Notes: generated by a model not told the origin, from the sequence alone. Shown: positions 44,321-53,446, numbered from the stretch's first letter. The stretch: 64,000 bases of DNA from Treponema sp. (GCA_017464425.1 JAFUDX010000021.1:57297-121296); one strand, 5' to 3'. Translations and numbers: made by a program.

Positions 44321-46288
44321 CTACCGATTCGGCCATGATTCATCTGGAATTATGAATTCCCCTTTTTTAATCCGAGAAACAACTTCATCTGCTGGCATCG
44401 GCTTCCCAAAAAGATAGCCTTGTATTTTTTCGCACCCAATTTCCTTAAGATACTGATATGCATCTTCGGTTTCGACCCCTTCAGAAAGCGTCTGCATGCC
44501 AATGTCTTTTGCAAGCATGACAATATTTTTAAGAATCGGACGACTTTTTGGCGTAGAAGAAAAGTTGCGAAGAAACGCCATATCAATCTTCATCATATCG
44601 AATTCATATTCCTTAAGAATATTGAGACCCGAATACCCGGAACCAAAATCATCAAGCCAAAGCGAATAGCCTTTTGCCTTTAGGCGAAGAAGCGTATCTT
44701 TAAGAGCCGCATCATTCTGAGAAAGAGCACTTTCGGTGACTTCAATATGAATCAATTTTTTGTCAATCTGTTGCTTTTCAAGGCAGTCTTCAAGCAATTT
44801 CTCAATGTCCATGAGCTCAAAATCTAAGCGTGAAAAATTAATCGAAACGGGAAGAATCGGAATATTTTTTTGAGGGGCAGTAACTAAATCCTGGCACACT
44901 TTTTTGACAACATACGCATCAAGTTTATGAATCTGACGGTATTCCTCAAGCACCGAAATGAACGCATAGGGCGGCATAAACCCATATTTGGGGTCAATCC
45001 AGCGGGCAAGTGCCTCAAAACCGCACAATTGTTTGTTTTCTGCAAAAACTACTGGCTGATAGTAAACCTGAATATAGTCGTTTTCGATTGCCCTGTCGAT
45101 GTTATTAATAACATATTGCCTTCGCGCAAAATCTTCTGCACTGGCGGTTGTGTACTCGCAATAATTAACATCATATTTCTTTTTAATGCTGTCACAGGCA
45201 TAGCGTGCAAAATCACAGGCCATATTTGTATGGCATGCCACATCTTCAGGAATATACGAGCCGACTTTAAGACCAAGTTTGACTTCATTATCAGATGCAA
45301 CGATTTTTTTCCGAAGCGATTCAAGTTTTTCTTCCATACCGTTGTGATGCGTAAAAACCATAAAATGATCGTCCGAAAAGCGCGCAACGGGGTCTTCGGC
45401 AAATGTATATTTGATGGTATGCGCAACAGAACTTAAAAACTGGCTTCCTTGATCAAATCCATGCCGCTCATTATAGCTTGAAAAATTTGAAATATCCAAA
45501 AAAAGGAAAATCCGCGAAAGAAAATCATCGGGATCACAAGAGCGGATTTCGCCCACTTTATTACGGAATGCAACCATATTGTTGATTCCCGTAGCCTCAT
45601 CCGTAACAGCAACTTCACCAAGATATGTGTTTACATTTTCGATGTGCTCAGCCTTTTTTGCTTCAAGAAATTTCTGATGAAAACGAGTTGCCGATGTTAC
45701 GACTGTACCGAGCCAAAAAGTAAACAAATTCAGTTTTGTGGCAAGTGTCGGCGGTGTTTTATACCCACAGAGTATGAGAAAAAGCAAAAACGATGCGGTA
45801 ATCAAAGCAAAAGAAACAATCGGTCTCCAGAGCAAAAGCCCGAAGATATAGATTTCCATTGTAAGGAACGCAAGAATCTGCTCGCCTTTCAAAAAATCAA
45901 GATACGAAATAAAAATTCCAAATGCGAGTCCCACAAAGGCAAAGAAAATTCTGACAATTTTTCCTACCATTCGGCTTTGGGGCTTTCCTTTAAGATAATT
46001 CCGCGACTGAATAAAAAGGACAAGCGCAGAGGAAAAAAGCAAAATATATGAAGCAAGATGCTGGACAAGCCATAAAAACGAGCGTTCTGTAGAACCAGAA
46101 AATGTATACCAAGAAATATAGCCCATCATAAACAATTCAAGCGACATTACGATAACGGAAACAATGACACCAGAATGTGCATTATCCGTATCGAAATACC
46201 GCTTGAAATAATCGCTATAGCCTTGCAGACCGAGAATCTTTTTTGTATACCGAACGCATCGCCGAAAAAGCGATTTTAATTTGCTCAC
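44321..46288 (-). CDS. membrane GGDEF-EAL protein, EAL active-type
   Basis: A 655-residue protein with about five membrane segments in residues 35-200. The GGDEF domain (about 230-370) is degenerate: the signature is RFSDDHF, so cyclase activity is unlikely. The EAL domain (about 390-645) keeps its residues: CGFEALARW, INFSRLDF, IHIEVTESAL, WLDDFGSGYSGL, and SEGVETEDAYQYL. It should therefore hydrolyse cyclic di-GMP. The start codon is GTG at 46288, with AGGT seven bases upstream. AddA lies directly downstream. Confidence 0.9.
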   Translation of the reverse strand: MSKLKSLFRRCVRYTKKILGLQGYSDYFKRYFDTDNAHSGVIVSVIVMSLELFMMGYISWYTFSGSTERSFLWLVQHLASYILLFSSALVLFIQSRNYLKGKPQSRMVGKIVRIFFAFVGLAFGIFISYLDFLKGEQILAFLTMEIYIFGLLLWRPIVSFALITASFLLFLILCGYKTPPTLATKLNLFTFWLGTVVTSATRFHQKFLEAKKAEHIENVNTYLGEVAVTDEATGINNMVAFRNKVGEIRSCDPDDFLSRIFLFLDISNFSSYNERHGFDQGSQFLSSVAHTIKYTFAEDPVARFSDDHFMVFTHHNGMEEKLESLRKKIVASDNEVKLGLKVGSYIPEDVACHTNMACDFARYACDSIKKKYDVNYCEYTTASAEDFARRQYVINNIDRAIENDYIQVYYQPVVFAENKQLCGFEALARWIDPKYGFMPPYAFISVLEEYRQIHKLDAYVVKKVCQDLVTAPQKNIPILPVSINFSRLDFELMDIEKLLEDCLEKQQIDKKLIHIEVTESALSQNDAALKDTLLRLKAKGYSLWLDDFGSGYSGLNILKEYEFDMMKIDMAFLRNFSSTPKSRPILKNIVMLAKDIGMQTLSEGVETEDAYQYLKEIGCEKIQGYLFGKPMPADEVVSRIKKGEFIIPDESWPNR

Positions 46289-46320
46289 TTTTTTACCTAA
46301 AAAGCCGTATCAGAAAATAG

Positions 46321-48387
46321 CTATTCTGTCTTTAGAACTGGCGCGTAGATGGTGTTGCCATCTGCATTGCTTGATGTTCCCGAAACAGAACGGTTGGTTG
46401 CTTTGATTTCGTAGGCAGTATTATCATAAATTTCAAATTTATTCGTCTGAAAATCAAAATAATTCTCGGTATCATCTTTCTTACGCGAGACTCCCCAATA
46501 AAGCGGAGCATTGCCATTCTGATTTGCATAAGAATTGATTTTGTCTCCGAAATAAAGTTTTGTAGTTGTTTCAGATTCGATTTCGCCAGTTTGAATCAAG
46601 GCAGAGCCAAGTGCAAGCCCCACAATTCCGTAAACCTCTGATTTTCCGCCCATATAGAGGGAGCCGATGTTATTTGCATCTGAACCAATTTGAAGGGCAA
46701 CTTTGTTTGAAGAGTCTCCTGAAGAAATCACATTTTTTCCAAGTTCAAGTTCAAGAGTTTCTGCAGTAATATAAACAGGGGCATTATCTGTGCCATAATA
46801 TTGTGAGTTCACACCAAAAGTATCGCTATCAAAATACTTATATCTAAAACCATTTGCAAGATTAAAAATTGACGAAGCCCCAACCATAACAGGAATACCA
46901 TGATTTGTGCAGTCGGAATAAACGGTTGAAGAAGCAAGGGCAAAATTTGCTGTGCTTCCAAGAACTGCGAGTGCTTTGTCGCTTTTATCTGATGAATATG
47001 ACTCTGACGAAGTTAAAGAGATAGTGCCACCAACAAAAGCCCCCTCAGAAGTTAGGCTTGAAGTACTAGCATAAATCAAAATAGTTGCTGTAGCACCAAG
47101 CACATTTTCAATGTTAGTTTCTTTTGCATAAAAATCAGAATTATTTATGTAAATCGGGTATGTTGAACTAGTCGTTGCATCCGGTAAACGAATCGCTTTA
47201 CAATCTTTAATTGTAACGGCATCACAGAAAAGAGAGCCTTTCATTGCAGAATCTTCTGAACTTGAATTGAGGATGCTCAAAATATATGTGGCATCTACAT
47301 CTTTAATCACAACATCGTTGAGCACTACCGTACCGCCTGTTGTTCCAATTAAGATATTAGAATGCTCCACCCCGCTTTCACTCGCAATAGTGCCGTTTTT
47401 AATAAACAATGTCTTTCCAGAAGAAATATGGAAAAGCGGATTTTCAGAAGTGCAATCTTCAGTTGCAGTAAATTTATCCCATGCGAGTGTATATTTATTC
47501 AAATCAATAATTACATTTTGAGTAATGAAACAAGCCCCTTGAACTACAGATAGACCAGTGGCATCATCAACGACTTTTGAAATAAAATTTTCTTTTACAT
47601 TCCCGTTGAGCGTAATCGTATGTGCAGAACTTGGCGATGTTTGATTCGCTGCAACAAGAGCTTCCGCAAGCGTGTTGTATTCTGTACCATTAAGTGAAAC
47701 CGTGCCGCCATAGGTAACTTCCGCGCTTGGCGATGTTTCATCCTGAGAATCGTCCGAAACAGGTTTTTCTTCTGCTACTGGTTCGCCGCGTGTTTTATCA
47801 GTATTTGCATCATCTGTAGACGGGGTTTCTTCGTTTTTGGCTTCTTCTTTGGTTTCTTCGCCGGTGACTTCTTCGTCAGTGTTTTTTGTGTCAGATTCTT
47901 TTTGTTCAGATTCTGCTTCCTCTTCGGTAGAATCTGCGTCTTCGGTTTTAACTTGCGAGATTGTGATTTTAACAGATGACTGCTCGCCTTCACGAACTAT
48001 TGCCGTATTGGAACCTTCTCCCACTTTTGAGCCATCGCTATCAAAACAATATACCGTGACCGTGTATTCGCCCACTTGAATGTCTTTGAATTCGATTATG
48101 CCACCAACTTTTGAGTCTTTTTTATAGGTGGGCTGTAAATTCTGTGTTTTTGAATCTTGAGCCTGAGCAGGATTGCCTTCGACAGGAACTGCCACAGAAA
48201 CCTGCTCAAGTGTTACAGAATAGTCTGAAACACTCTGCGCCCATTCTGGTGTTTCCGCCGAACGAGCAGATGTTGACGGTAATTGAACAATCAAAGATGT
48301 ACTACCCTCGCTTGAAGATAACGCAGAACATGAAATCAAGAATGAAATCAGAAGAACTGAACCAAGACCAGCAAAAAACTTTTTCAT
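46321..48387 (-). CDS. lipoprotein with acidic linker and beta-helix
   Basis: A 688-residue lipoprotein. MKKFFAGLGSVLLISFLISC ends in a lipobox. Residues 20-140 are an Ig-like domain (IEFKDIQVGEYTVTVYCFDSDG). Residues 145-235 form a long Glu/Lys/Asp/Thr-rich linker (EEEAESEQKESDTKNTDEE). Residues 245-688 look like a right-handed beta-helix (repeated IDLNKYTLAWD, VVLNDVVIKDVD units). It is probably displayed on the cell surface. GAGGGG lies five bases before the ATG. Confidence 0.72.
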   Translation of the reverse strand: MKKFFAGLGSVLLISFLISCSALSSSEGSTSLIVQLPSTSARSAETPEWAQSVSDYSVTLEQVSVAVPVEGNPAQAQDSKTQNLQPTYKKDSKVGGIIEFKDIQVGEYTVTVYCFDSDGSKVGEGSNTAIVREGEQSSVKITISQVKTEDADSTEEEAESEQKESDTKNTDEEVTGEETKEEAKNEETPSTDDANTDKTRGEPVAEEKPVSDDSQDETSPSAEVTYGGTVSLNGTEYNTLAEALVAANQTSPSSAHTITLNGNVKENFISKVVDDATGLSVVQGACFITQNVIIDLNKYTLAWDKFTATEDCTSENPLFHISSGKTLFIKNGTIASESGVEHSNILIGTTGGTVVLNDVVIKDVDATYILSILNSSSEDSAMKGSLFCDAVTIKDCKAIRLPDATTSSTYPIYINNSDFYAKETNIENVLGATATILIYASTSSLTSEGAFVGGTISLTSSESYSSDKSDKALAVLGSTANFALASSTVYSDCTNHGIPVMVGASSIFNLANGFRYKYFDSDTFGVNSQYYGTDNAPVYITAETLELELGKNVISSGDSSNKVALQIGSDANNIGSLYMGGKSEVYGIVGLALGSALIQTGEIESETTTKLYFGDKINSYANQNGNAPLYWGVSRKKDDTENYFDFQTNKFEIYDNTAYEIKATNRSVSGTSSNADGNTIYAPVLKTE

Positions 48388-48418
48388 TTTAGCCCCTCAT
48401 ACAAAAAATTCACTTAAA

Positions 48419-48447
48419 ATTATAATGCAGTTTATTTCAGAAATCAA
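48419..48447 (-). promoter_or_regulatory. promoter of the beta-helix lipoprotein
   Basis: On the minus strand TTGATT (48442-48447) and TATAAT (48419-48424) are 17 bases apart, about 32 bases before the start codon. It ends within the 3' end of the btuC-like gene region, so the lipoprotein is a separate unit. Confidence 0.7.
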
Positions 48448-48453
48448 TTTTTT

Positions 48454-49467
48454 TCAGTCATTTTTTCTTCTATTTATTAACATAAAAATCACAACGGGAG
48501 CACCAAAAATCGAAGTCACCGTGCTTATGCTCATTTCAAGCGGCGCAAAAATACTGCGGGCAATAAAATCACACACAAGGCAAAAAACGGAACCGCCCAA
48601 AAAAGAAGCCGGAATGATGACAAGCGGCTTGGAAGTCCGAAAAATCTGTTTTATTAAAAACGGAACGGCAATTCCCACGAACGAAACAGGCCCTGCATAC
48701 GCCGTTACACAGGCCGAAAGCATACTCGAAAGAAGAATCAGAATGGGACGAAATCGTTTTGTATTCACACCCATCGTATGCGCATACACTTCTCCAAGCT
48801 GATACGCGCCGATTGGTTTTGCAAGCAGAAAAACGAAAAGCACACACACGAAAATAATCGCCCCGCTTGCCGCACAGTCAGAAAGCGAAAATCCCGCAAA
48901 ACTTCCCTTTGACCAATTATGAAGATTCACAATGTCCGCGTCTTGGGCAAAAGTGACAAAAAAATCAGTAATCGCCGAAGTGATGTAGCCAATCATGATT
49001 CCTGCAACCAAAAGCGAACCGATGTGGTGGATTTTTTTAGAAACCACAAGAATAAACAACGTAGAGAGAAGCGCACCTACAAAACTTGCAAGCACAAGGG
49101 CAGCTGAACCGACAGAAATTCCGCGCTGCAAAAAGAAAATCATCGTCATCGCCACGCACATTTTTGCGCCCGAAGAAATGCCCAGCACGAACGGGCCTGC
49201 AATCGGATTCTGAAAATAAGTCTGAAGCAAAAATCCCGAAAGTGAAAGCGAGCCACCCAAAACACACGCCATAATCACACGCGGAAGCCGAATCTGCATG
49301 ACAATGTTCGTTTCCTGAGCGGTATGAGAGCCAAAGCCAAAAATGATTTCAAAAACAGAGCCAAACGGAATCGGAACAGAGCCGATTGAAAGCGAAAGCA
49401 CCGCCGAAAAAAGGAGCAAAAGCGAAAGTATTAAAAAAATGAGTGGAATCTGAGTGATTTTTGGCAT
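48454..49467 (-). CDS. btuC: FecCD/BtuC-type ABC transporter permease
   Basis: A 337-residue polytopic permease of the FecCD family, about nine or ten membrane segments. QIRLPRVIMACVLGGSLSLSGFLLQTYFQNPIAGP is split into the family's conserved RLPR and NPLA(P) motifs (here NPIAGP), followed by LGISSGA and, later, YAGPVSFVGIAVP. It transports cobalamin, heme or iron chelates. It is last in the riboswitch operon, so cobalamin, corrinoid or cobalt is the likely cargo. The ATPase partner is presumably the BtuD part of the fusion at 57117-59483. Confidence 0.88.
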   Translation of the reverse strand: MPKITQIPLIFLILSLLLLFSAVLSLSIGSVPIPFGSVFEIIFGFGSHTAQETNIVMQIRLPRVIMACVLGGSLSLSGFLLQTYFQNPIAGPFVLGISSGAKMCVAMTMIFFLQRGISVGSAALVLASFVGALLSTLFILVVSKKIHHIGSLLVAGIMIGYITSAITDFFVTFAQDADIVNLHNWSKGSFAGFSLSDCAASGAIIFVCVLFVFLLAKPIGAYQLGEVYAHTMGVNTKRFRPILILLSSMLSACVTAYAGPVSFVGIAVPFLIKQIFRTSKPLVIIPASFLGGSVFCLVCDFIARSIFAPLEMSISTVTSIFGAPVVIFMLINRRKND

Positions 49468-49493
49468 ACTGTATTTTATCGCAAAACGCGAAT

Positions 49494-50696
49494 CTACTCC
49501 ACTTTCTGCAAAAAGTGAACTTCTTCGCCCCGCCCGTCAATGATTTTCTGCAAGTCAAGAATCACATCGCTGATTCTGTCCGTCGCCTGATATATATAGC
49601 TTCCCGTTGCCCAGACTGCATCATTTTCAACAGCTTTACATTCAGCAAAGAGCGGATTTTTTTGAATCAAATCTTCTCTGGAGCGGATTGTATTATCAAT
49701 AGAAGAATTGTAAATCAGAATGTCAGCGTCGGCGCAATGGGCGTAAAATTGTTCCATTGAAATCTGAATCGAAGGACTTTTTGCCTTTTTTGTGGAAGGA
49801 AATGCATATGTTCCGCCTGCCATTTCAATCATCTTCACAATGTAGTCATCACTTCCACGAATTACCGCCATTCCAGACGGTGTTGTATAGAAGAACGCAA
49901 CGATCGGATTGTCATTGCCACCCTCCTTACGGTCGAAGCAATCCACTGCCAGCAAGTGTGTTTGCTCATCAAAAAACTGTTCCGCCTCAGTAAATTTGCC
50001 CGTCAAAAGCCCGTACACTTTAATCCATTCTAGTCGCCCAAGCGGGTGCTCCTCATAGCTTGACTTATCCACAAAAACCGTAATTCCAAGCAACTCCAAT
50101 TTTTCTTTAATCTGCGGCGAATGCGAAATCATCATAGACTCAATGGCGAGCGGACATTTTTTATCTATCAAAAGCTCAAAATCAGGCGCACTGTATTTTC
50201 CCGCATACTGAATCGAGCCATTTTCCATCGCACGCACAGCTTCTTCTATATACCAGTCTTTTTTTTGAATTGAAGAAAATCCCAACGAATCAAGAGAATC
50301 AAGACGGGCAAAAAAAGCCATCGTCGAAGTCGCCGCAAGATACACATTTTTAAGCGGAAACCGAATCGTTTTCACATCAGACGGAAGATTTTCAGGAACA
50401 GGAGCGTTTTCGGGAACAAGCAAATAGCGGTCGGAATCAGAAATCGTGAGAAGTTTATACGGCTCTTCGCGTGCGTTCAAAATATCGGAACTGCCCGCCG
50501 CGTATTCATCGATTCGGAATTCTTTCGCATATTCGCCAAGAATCGTCCGTGTATGTGTGAGATTCGGAAGCTCAGGGATTTTTGCAGAGGGGGATTTTGT
50601 GCATGAAATGAGAAAAATAGAAAGCAGAAGCGAGAAAAAAAGAAAAATTTTTCTGACGCGGATAAACGCAGATGAACGCAGATTGTGTGTTTTCAC
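49494..50696 (-). CDS. btuF: substrate-binding lipoprotein of the corrinoid/iron ABC system
   Basis: A 400-residue periplasmic-binding protein (Peripla_BP_2-like). The signal is RKIFLFFSLLLSIFLISC with a lipobox cysteine near residue 32. It has the two-lobe layout with YAGKYSAPDFELLIDKKCPLAIES and a C-terminal NPLFAECKAVENDAVWATG. The start is GTG at 50696, which overlaps the upstream stop as GTGA. The first residues (KTHNLRSSAFIRV) come from a word-like repeat at 50657-50683. Ligand by context: corrinoid or cobalt chelate. Confidence 0.82.
   Translation of the reverse strand: MKTHNLRSSAFIRVRKIFLFFSLLLSIFLISCTKSPSAKIPELPNLTHTRTILGEYAKEFRIDEYAAGSSDILNAREEPYKLLTISDSDRYLLVPENAPVPENLPSDVKTIRFPLKNVYLAATSTMAFFARLDSLDSLGFSSIQKKDWYIEEAVRAMENGSIQYAGKYSAPDFELLIDKKCPLAIESMMISHSPQIKEKLELLGITVFVDKSSYEEHPLGRLEWIKVYGLLTGKFTEAEQFFDEQTHLLAVDCFDRKEGGNDNPIVAFFYTTPSGMAVIRGSDDYIVKMIEMAGGTYAFPSTKKAKSPSIQISMEQFYAHCADADILIYNSSIDNTIRSREDLIQKNPLFAECKAVENDAVWATGSYIYQATDRISDVILDLQKIIDGRGEEVHFLQKVE
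50657..50683. repeat. word-like repeat inside a signal peptide
   Basis: The phrase CGCGGATAAACGCAGATGAA, followed by CGCAGAT (minus: ATCTGCGTTCATCTGCG). Phrases like this occur as dispersed sequences in many bacteria. Here it codes for the N-terminus of the BtuF-like protein. Confidence 0.55.
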
Positions 50697-51652
50697 ACCG
50701 ATTTTCTCTTGCCATTCATCTTGAATCGCACAATCACCACGCTCAAAATGACCAATGCCGCCCAAATCACTAAAATCAAGTCCGTTTTGGGAAGCGAGCC
50801 TGCTTTTTTGGCGGAAGATTCGTCAAATTCGAGATAGTACAGGATTTCGTGCGCTTGGCTCATAGCAAGCGTGTCGGCGAACACGGGCATTTTTTTGTTG
50901 AATGCGTAAATCGGAATCGTGAAGGTGGAATTTCCGCCGTCAGCGAGGATTTTTGTGTCCACATCAAATCGCTCACTGTTCACTTTCATGTAGTCGTAGT
51001 TTGGGCTAGACCATTCGATTTCTGCCGTTGCAAGACCGTCTTTTACAGTGACTTTTGCAGGGCTTGTGACTTTCGCTTTTCCGCTTCCACCAGAAAGTGC
51101 CACATTCACGAGATACGAGCCGTCTTTTAAAGATGACGATTTTTTCTCAGGCGAAACAAAAAGTGCGTTTTCGGGAAGGCTTACCGCATCAAACAAAATG
51201 TCGCGGTCGTACCATTTTTCTTTGTTCTTGCTGAACGCGGCGCATTTTATTGGCTCGTTGAGCGCGGGAATCGGAAACGAGAACACAAACGCGCCGTTTT
51301 CGTCAGCGGTGTAAGCGATTTCCCCTACCCCACTCGCATCCGAAGCCGCCTGTGCCGTTCCCAAAAACAGTTTCGTGTAGGATTTTCCGCTCATCGTCAC
51401 GCTAACGCTCATCGCACCGTCCTTCACCGAAAGAAGCGACTTTGTGATTCTGAACATCGAAGAACTAGATTCAGCTTCAATTTCGTATTCCCCTTCCGCA
51501 ATGTCCGAAGCGAGAACAGGAATCATTCCTTCCCGCCCGACTTTTTGAGGCGTAAGCATTTCATCGCTCGAAGCAACCTGTGCAAACAGTGAGAAGTGAG
51601 AAGTGAGAAGTGAGAAGTTAAGAACTAATGCAAGGAAAAAAAACTTTTTCAT
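50693..51652 (-). CDS. NEAT-like surface protein of the cobalamin operon
   Basis: A 319-residue membrane-anchored protein with a signal peptide (FFFLALVLNFSLLTSHFSLFAQ), two similar beta-sandwich domains (about 40-155 and 165-275) and a C-terminal membrane helix (LILVIWAALVILSVVIV) with a positive tail. The second domain has VTVKDGLATAEIEWSSPNYD and AFNKKMPVFADTLAM, which resembles heme-binding NEAT domains. It may capture a tetrapyrrole and pass it to BtuF. A heptanucleotide repeat lies in the signal codons. Confidence 0.68.
   Translation of the reverse strand: MKKFFFLALVLNFSLLTSHFSLFAQVASSDEMLTPQKVGREGMIPVLASDIAEGEYEIEAESSSSMFRITKSLLSVKDGAMSVSVTMSGKSYTKLFLGTAQAASDASGVGEIAYTADENGAFVFSFPIPALNEPIKCAAFSKNKEKWYDRDILFDAVSLPENALFVSPEKKSSSLKDGSYLVNVALSGGSGKAKVTSPAKVTVKDGLATAEIEWSSPNYDYMKVNSERFDVDTKILADGGNSTFTIPIYAFNKKMPVFADTLAMSQAHEILYYLEFDESSAKKAGSLPKTDLILVIWAALVILSVVIVRFKMNGKRKSV
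51588..51615 (-). repeat. heptanucleotide tandem repeat in signal peptide codons
   Basis: Four complete copies of a 7-bp unit (AGTGAGA on the plus strand; TCTCACT coding), plus AGT. It encodes SLLTSHFSL in the NEAT-like protein. A gain or loss of one unit would shift the reading frame; the present number leaves the gene open. Confidence 0.75.
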
Positions 51653-51689
51653 TGAGAAATCCTTTTAAAAAGTGAAAGAATATGGGGGC

Positions 51690-51905
51690 GTTACGGGGGT
51701 AGGGAGCGACCCGACAGGGGCAAAACCTGCGAGGCTGGTTTTGAGCGAGTCTCGGTGAAGGCTATGCCTGAACCGCATCCCCCGTAGAGGGGGTAGCGGA
51801 AATACCCGAACGGAGAGGAAGTGACCAAGCGTGCTTGGGCATTTCCGCGTAGTGAGTGGTATTGAAGAGAGGGGGAGACTTCCCCCTGTAACTCCTAACT
51901 ACTCA
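51690..51905. repeat. dispersed repeat block, second copy
   Basis: This 260-base gap between the NEAT-like and CbiK genes holds no gene. It contains GAGGGGGTAGCGGAAA, AGGGGGAG and a TAACTCCTAACT series shared with 11455-11640, and an inner repeat (AAGCGTGCTTGGGC). It lies inside the riboswitch-controlled operon. Confidence 0.5.
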
Positions 51906-51915
51906 TTGCTAACTG

Positions 51916-52791
51916 CTAATTATTTATCGCTGCCTTTGTGTGGGCGACATACTGCTGCTGAATAGTGGTGTCCTGACCTAAGCCCTCAAGCACGCACTCG
52001 ACTTCAAAGCCTGCTGCCTTGAAAATTGATTTCCATGAATCTTCTTCATCGCCTGCCATGTCGTTGTTTGCGTGGTCGCCGGCTACAACCATGAGCGGAT
52101 GGAGCACGACTTTTTTGTATGAGCCTTTTGCCTGAATCGCGGCGAGCAAATCTTCTACGCTTGGAGTTGCCTCAACCGTGCCGACATAGTAATTCGCGAA
52201 TCCTTTAGAAGAAAGAACTTCCTGCATTTTTGCGTAGACTTTGTTTGACTCAGCCTCTGTTCCGTGACCCATAAAGCAGATTGCGGTGTTTCCGTCGTCG
52301 AAATTCTTTGTTTTTGCGGTGATTGCGTCTGCAACGGCAGAAAAATCAGCATCGCTTGTGAGAAGCGGCTGGGCAAGCACGACCTTTGAGAATTTGCTTT
52401 CGTATTTTGAGAGCGTTTTCTGCAAATCTGTGTATTCAAACCCGTTCATCAAGTGAGTCGGCTGAACAACGAGCGTTTTGATTCCGTCGTTTGCGGCGCG
52501 GGTAAGAGCCTCGTCAACATTGTCAATCACAAGATTTTCACGTTCTTTAAGGATATTGATGATAGTGTCTGCGGTGAATGCGCGTGCGACTTTGTAATCA
52601 GGGAATGCGGCCCCAATTGCATTTTCGATTCCGCCAATCGTGAGGTCGCGGGAAGAATTGTAACTCGTTCCGAAACTGACGACCAAGATTTCCTTGTCAT
52701 TTTTTGCTGCTTTATGGCAAGATGTGAAAACCGAAGCGAAAAGAACACTTGCACCAAGCGCAAGCGCGACCAATTTTGAACATTTGTTCAT
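51916..52791 (-). CDS. cbiK: lipid-anchored anaerobic cobaltochelatase CbiK
   Basis: A 291-residue CbiK, which inserts cobalt into sirohydrochlorin early in anaerobic B12 synthesis. ILVVSFGTSYNSSRDLTIGGIENA opens the first half. The metal-site histidines are in VQPTHLMNGFEY, CFMGHGTEAES and LHPLMVVAGDHANNDMAGD. The protein has a lipoprotein signal (LFASVFTSC, cysteine 25), so it should sit outside the cytoplasmic membrane, as in the periplasmic CbiK of Desulfovibrio. It may therefore act in metal or tetrapyrrole uptake. A cobalamin riboswitch lies directly upstream. Confidence 0.92.
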   Translation of the reverse strand: MNKCSKLVALALGASVLFASVFTSCHKAAKNDKEILVVSFGTSYNSSRDLTIGGIENAIGAAFPDYKVARAFTADTIINILKERENLVIDNVDEALTRAANDGIKTLVVQPTHLMNGFEYTDLQKTLSKYESKFSKVVLAQPLLTSDADFSAVADAITAKTKNFDDGNTAICFMGHGTEAESNKVYAKMQEVLSSKGFANYYVGTVEATPSVEDLLAAIQAKGSYKKVVLHPLMVVAGDHANNDMAGDEEDSWKSIFKAAGFEVECVLEGLGQDTTIQQQYVAHTKAAINN

Positions 52792-52833
52792 GTAAAAACT
52801 CCTTTGTCTCGAAGAAGACTTTTTATACTAATT

Positions 52834-52960
52834 TTAGGCTGGTGTCTGACTTGAAGGCAAGCTTCACACAGTAGCGGCACTGCTGGGGATTCTCACCCCA
52901 TTCCCAGTTAGGCTCGCCCCCATATTTCCGCATGAAAATCTGTTATGCGAGCACCTAAAA
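52834..52960 (-). promoter_or_regulatory. cobalamin (B12) riboswitch
   Basis: On the minus strand the conserved pieces occur in order: AGGTGCTCGCATAA (P3 start), GGGAATGGGGTGAGAATCCC, the B12 box GCAGTGCCGCTACTGT, and AGTCAGACACC. It lies about 45 bases before the cbiK start. Adenosylcobalamin binding would lower expression of cbiK and the NEAT-btuF-btuC genes. Confidence 0.93.
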
Positions 52961-53006
52961 TCGCTACCTACTGTATCACAAGGAAAAAAAATCAGCAATA
53001 TACTTT

Positions 53007-53034
53007 TTGACTTTTTGAAAAAGGTCGTTATAAT
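53007..53034 (+). promoter_or_regulatory. promoter of desulfoferrodoxin gene
   Basis: TTGACT (53007-53012) and TATAAT (53029-53034) are 16 bases apart, 37 bases before the start codon. Confidence 0.78.
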
Positions 53035-53071
53035 AGAAGAAACAGTTTTAGAAAATAGAAAGAGGTACACT

Positions 53072-53446
53072 ATGGCACAATTCTTCAAATGCAAAAAATG
53101 CGGAAAAATCATCGAAATCGTCAACAAAGGCTGCCCTGTGGTAGTCTGCTGCGGCGATGAAATGACCGAACTCAAAGCAAACACCACCGACGGCGCGACA
53201 GAAAAACATGTCCCCGTCATCGAAGCGAACGGAAACACCGTCACCGTCAAAGTTGGCTCTGCCGTTCACCCGATGGAAGCCGACCATTACATCCAGTGGA
53301 TTGAAATTGAGACCAGCAAAGGCGTTCAGCGAAAATACTTGAATCCTGGCGAAGAGCCAAAAGCCGTTTTCGCGCTTGCAGGCGAAAAGTTGCTCGCTGC
53401 GTACGAGTATTGCAACAAGCACGGATTGTGGAAGGCAGAGGCATAA
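53072..53446 (+). CDS. dfx: desulfoferrodoxin (superoxide reductase)
   Basis: A 124-residue two-iron protein. The N-terminal desulforedoxin-type centre uses four cysteines (FFKCKKCGKIIE and VVVCCGDEM). The neelaredoxin-type active centre uses EKHVPV, GSAVHPMEADHYIQW and YCNKHGLW (His and Cys ligands). It reduces superoxide to peroxide without making oxygen, as suits an anaerobe. The ATG at 53072 is chosen because AGAGGT lies eight bases upstream. Confidence 0.95.
   Translation: MAQFFKCKKCGKIIEIVNKGCPVVVCCGDEMTELKANTTDGATEKHVPVIEANGNTVTVKVGSAVHPMEADHYIQWIEIETSKGVQRKYLNPGEEPKAVFALAGEKLLAAYEYCNKHGLWKAEA

Noticed and set aside
44927..45436. Plus-strand frame of 169 codons
   Set aside because: Shadow of the GGDEF/EAL gene.
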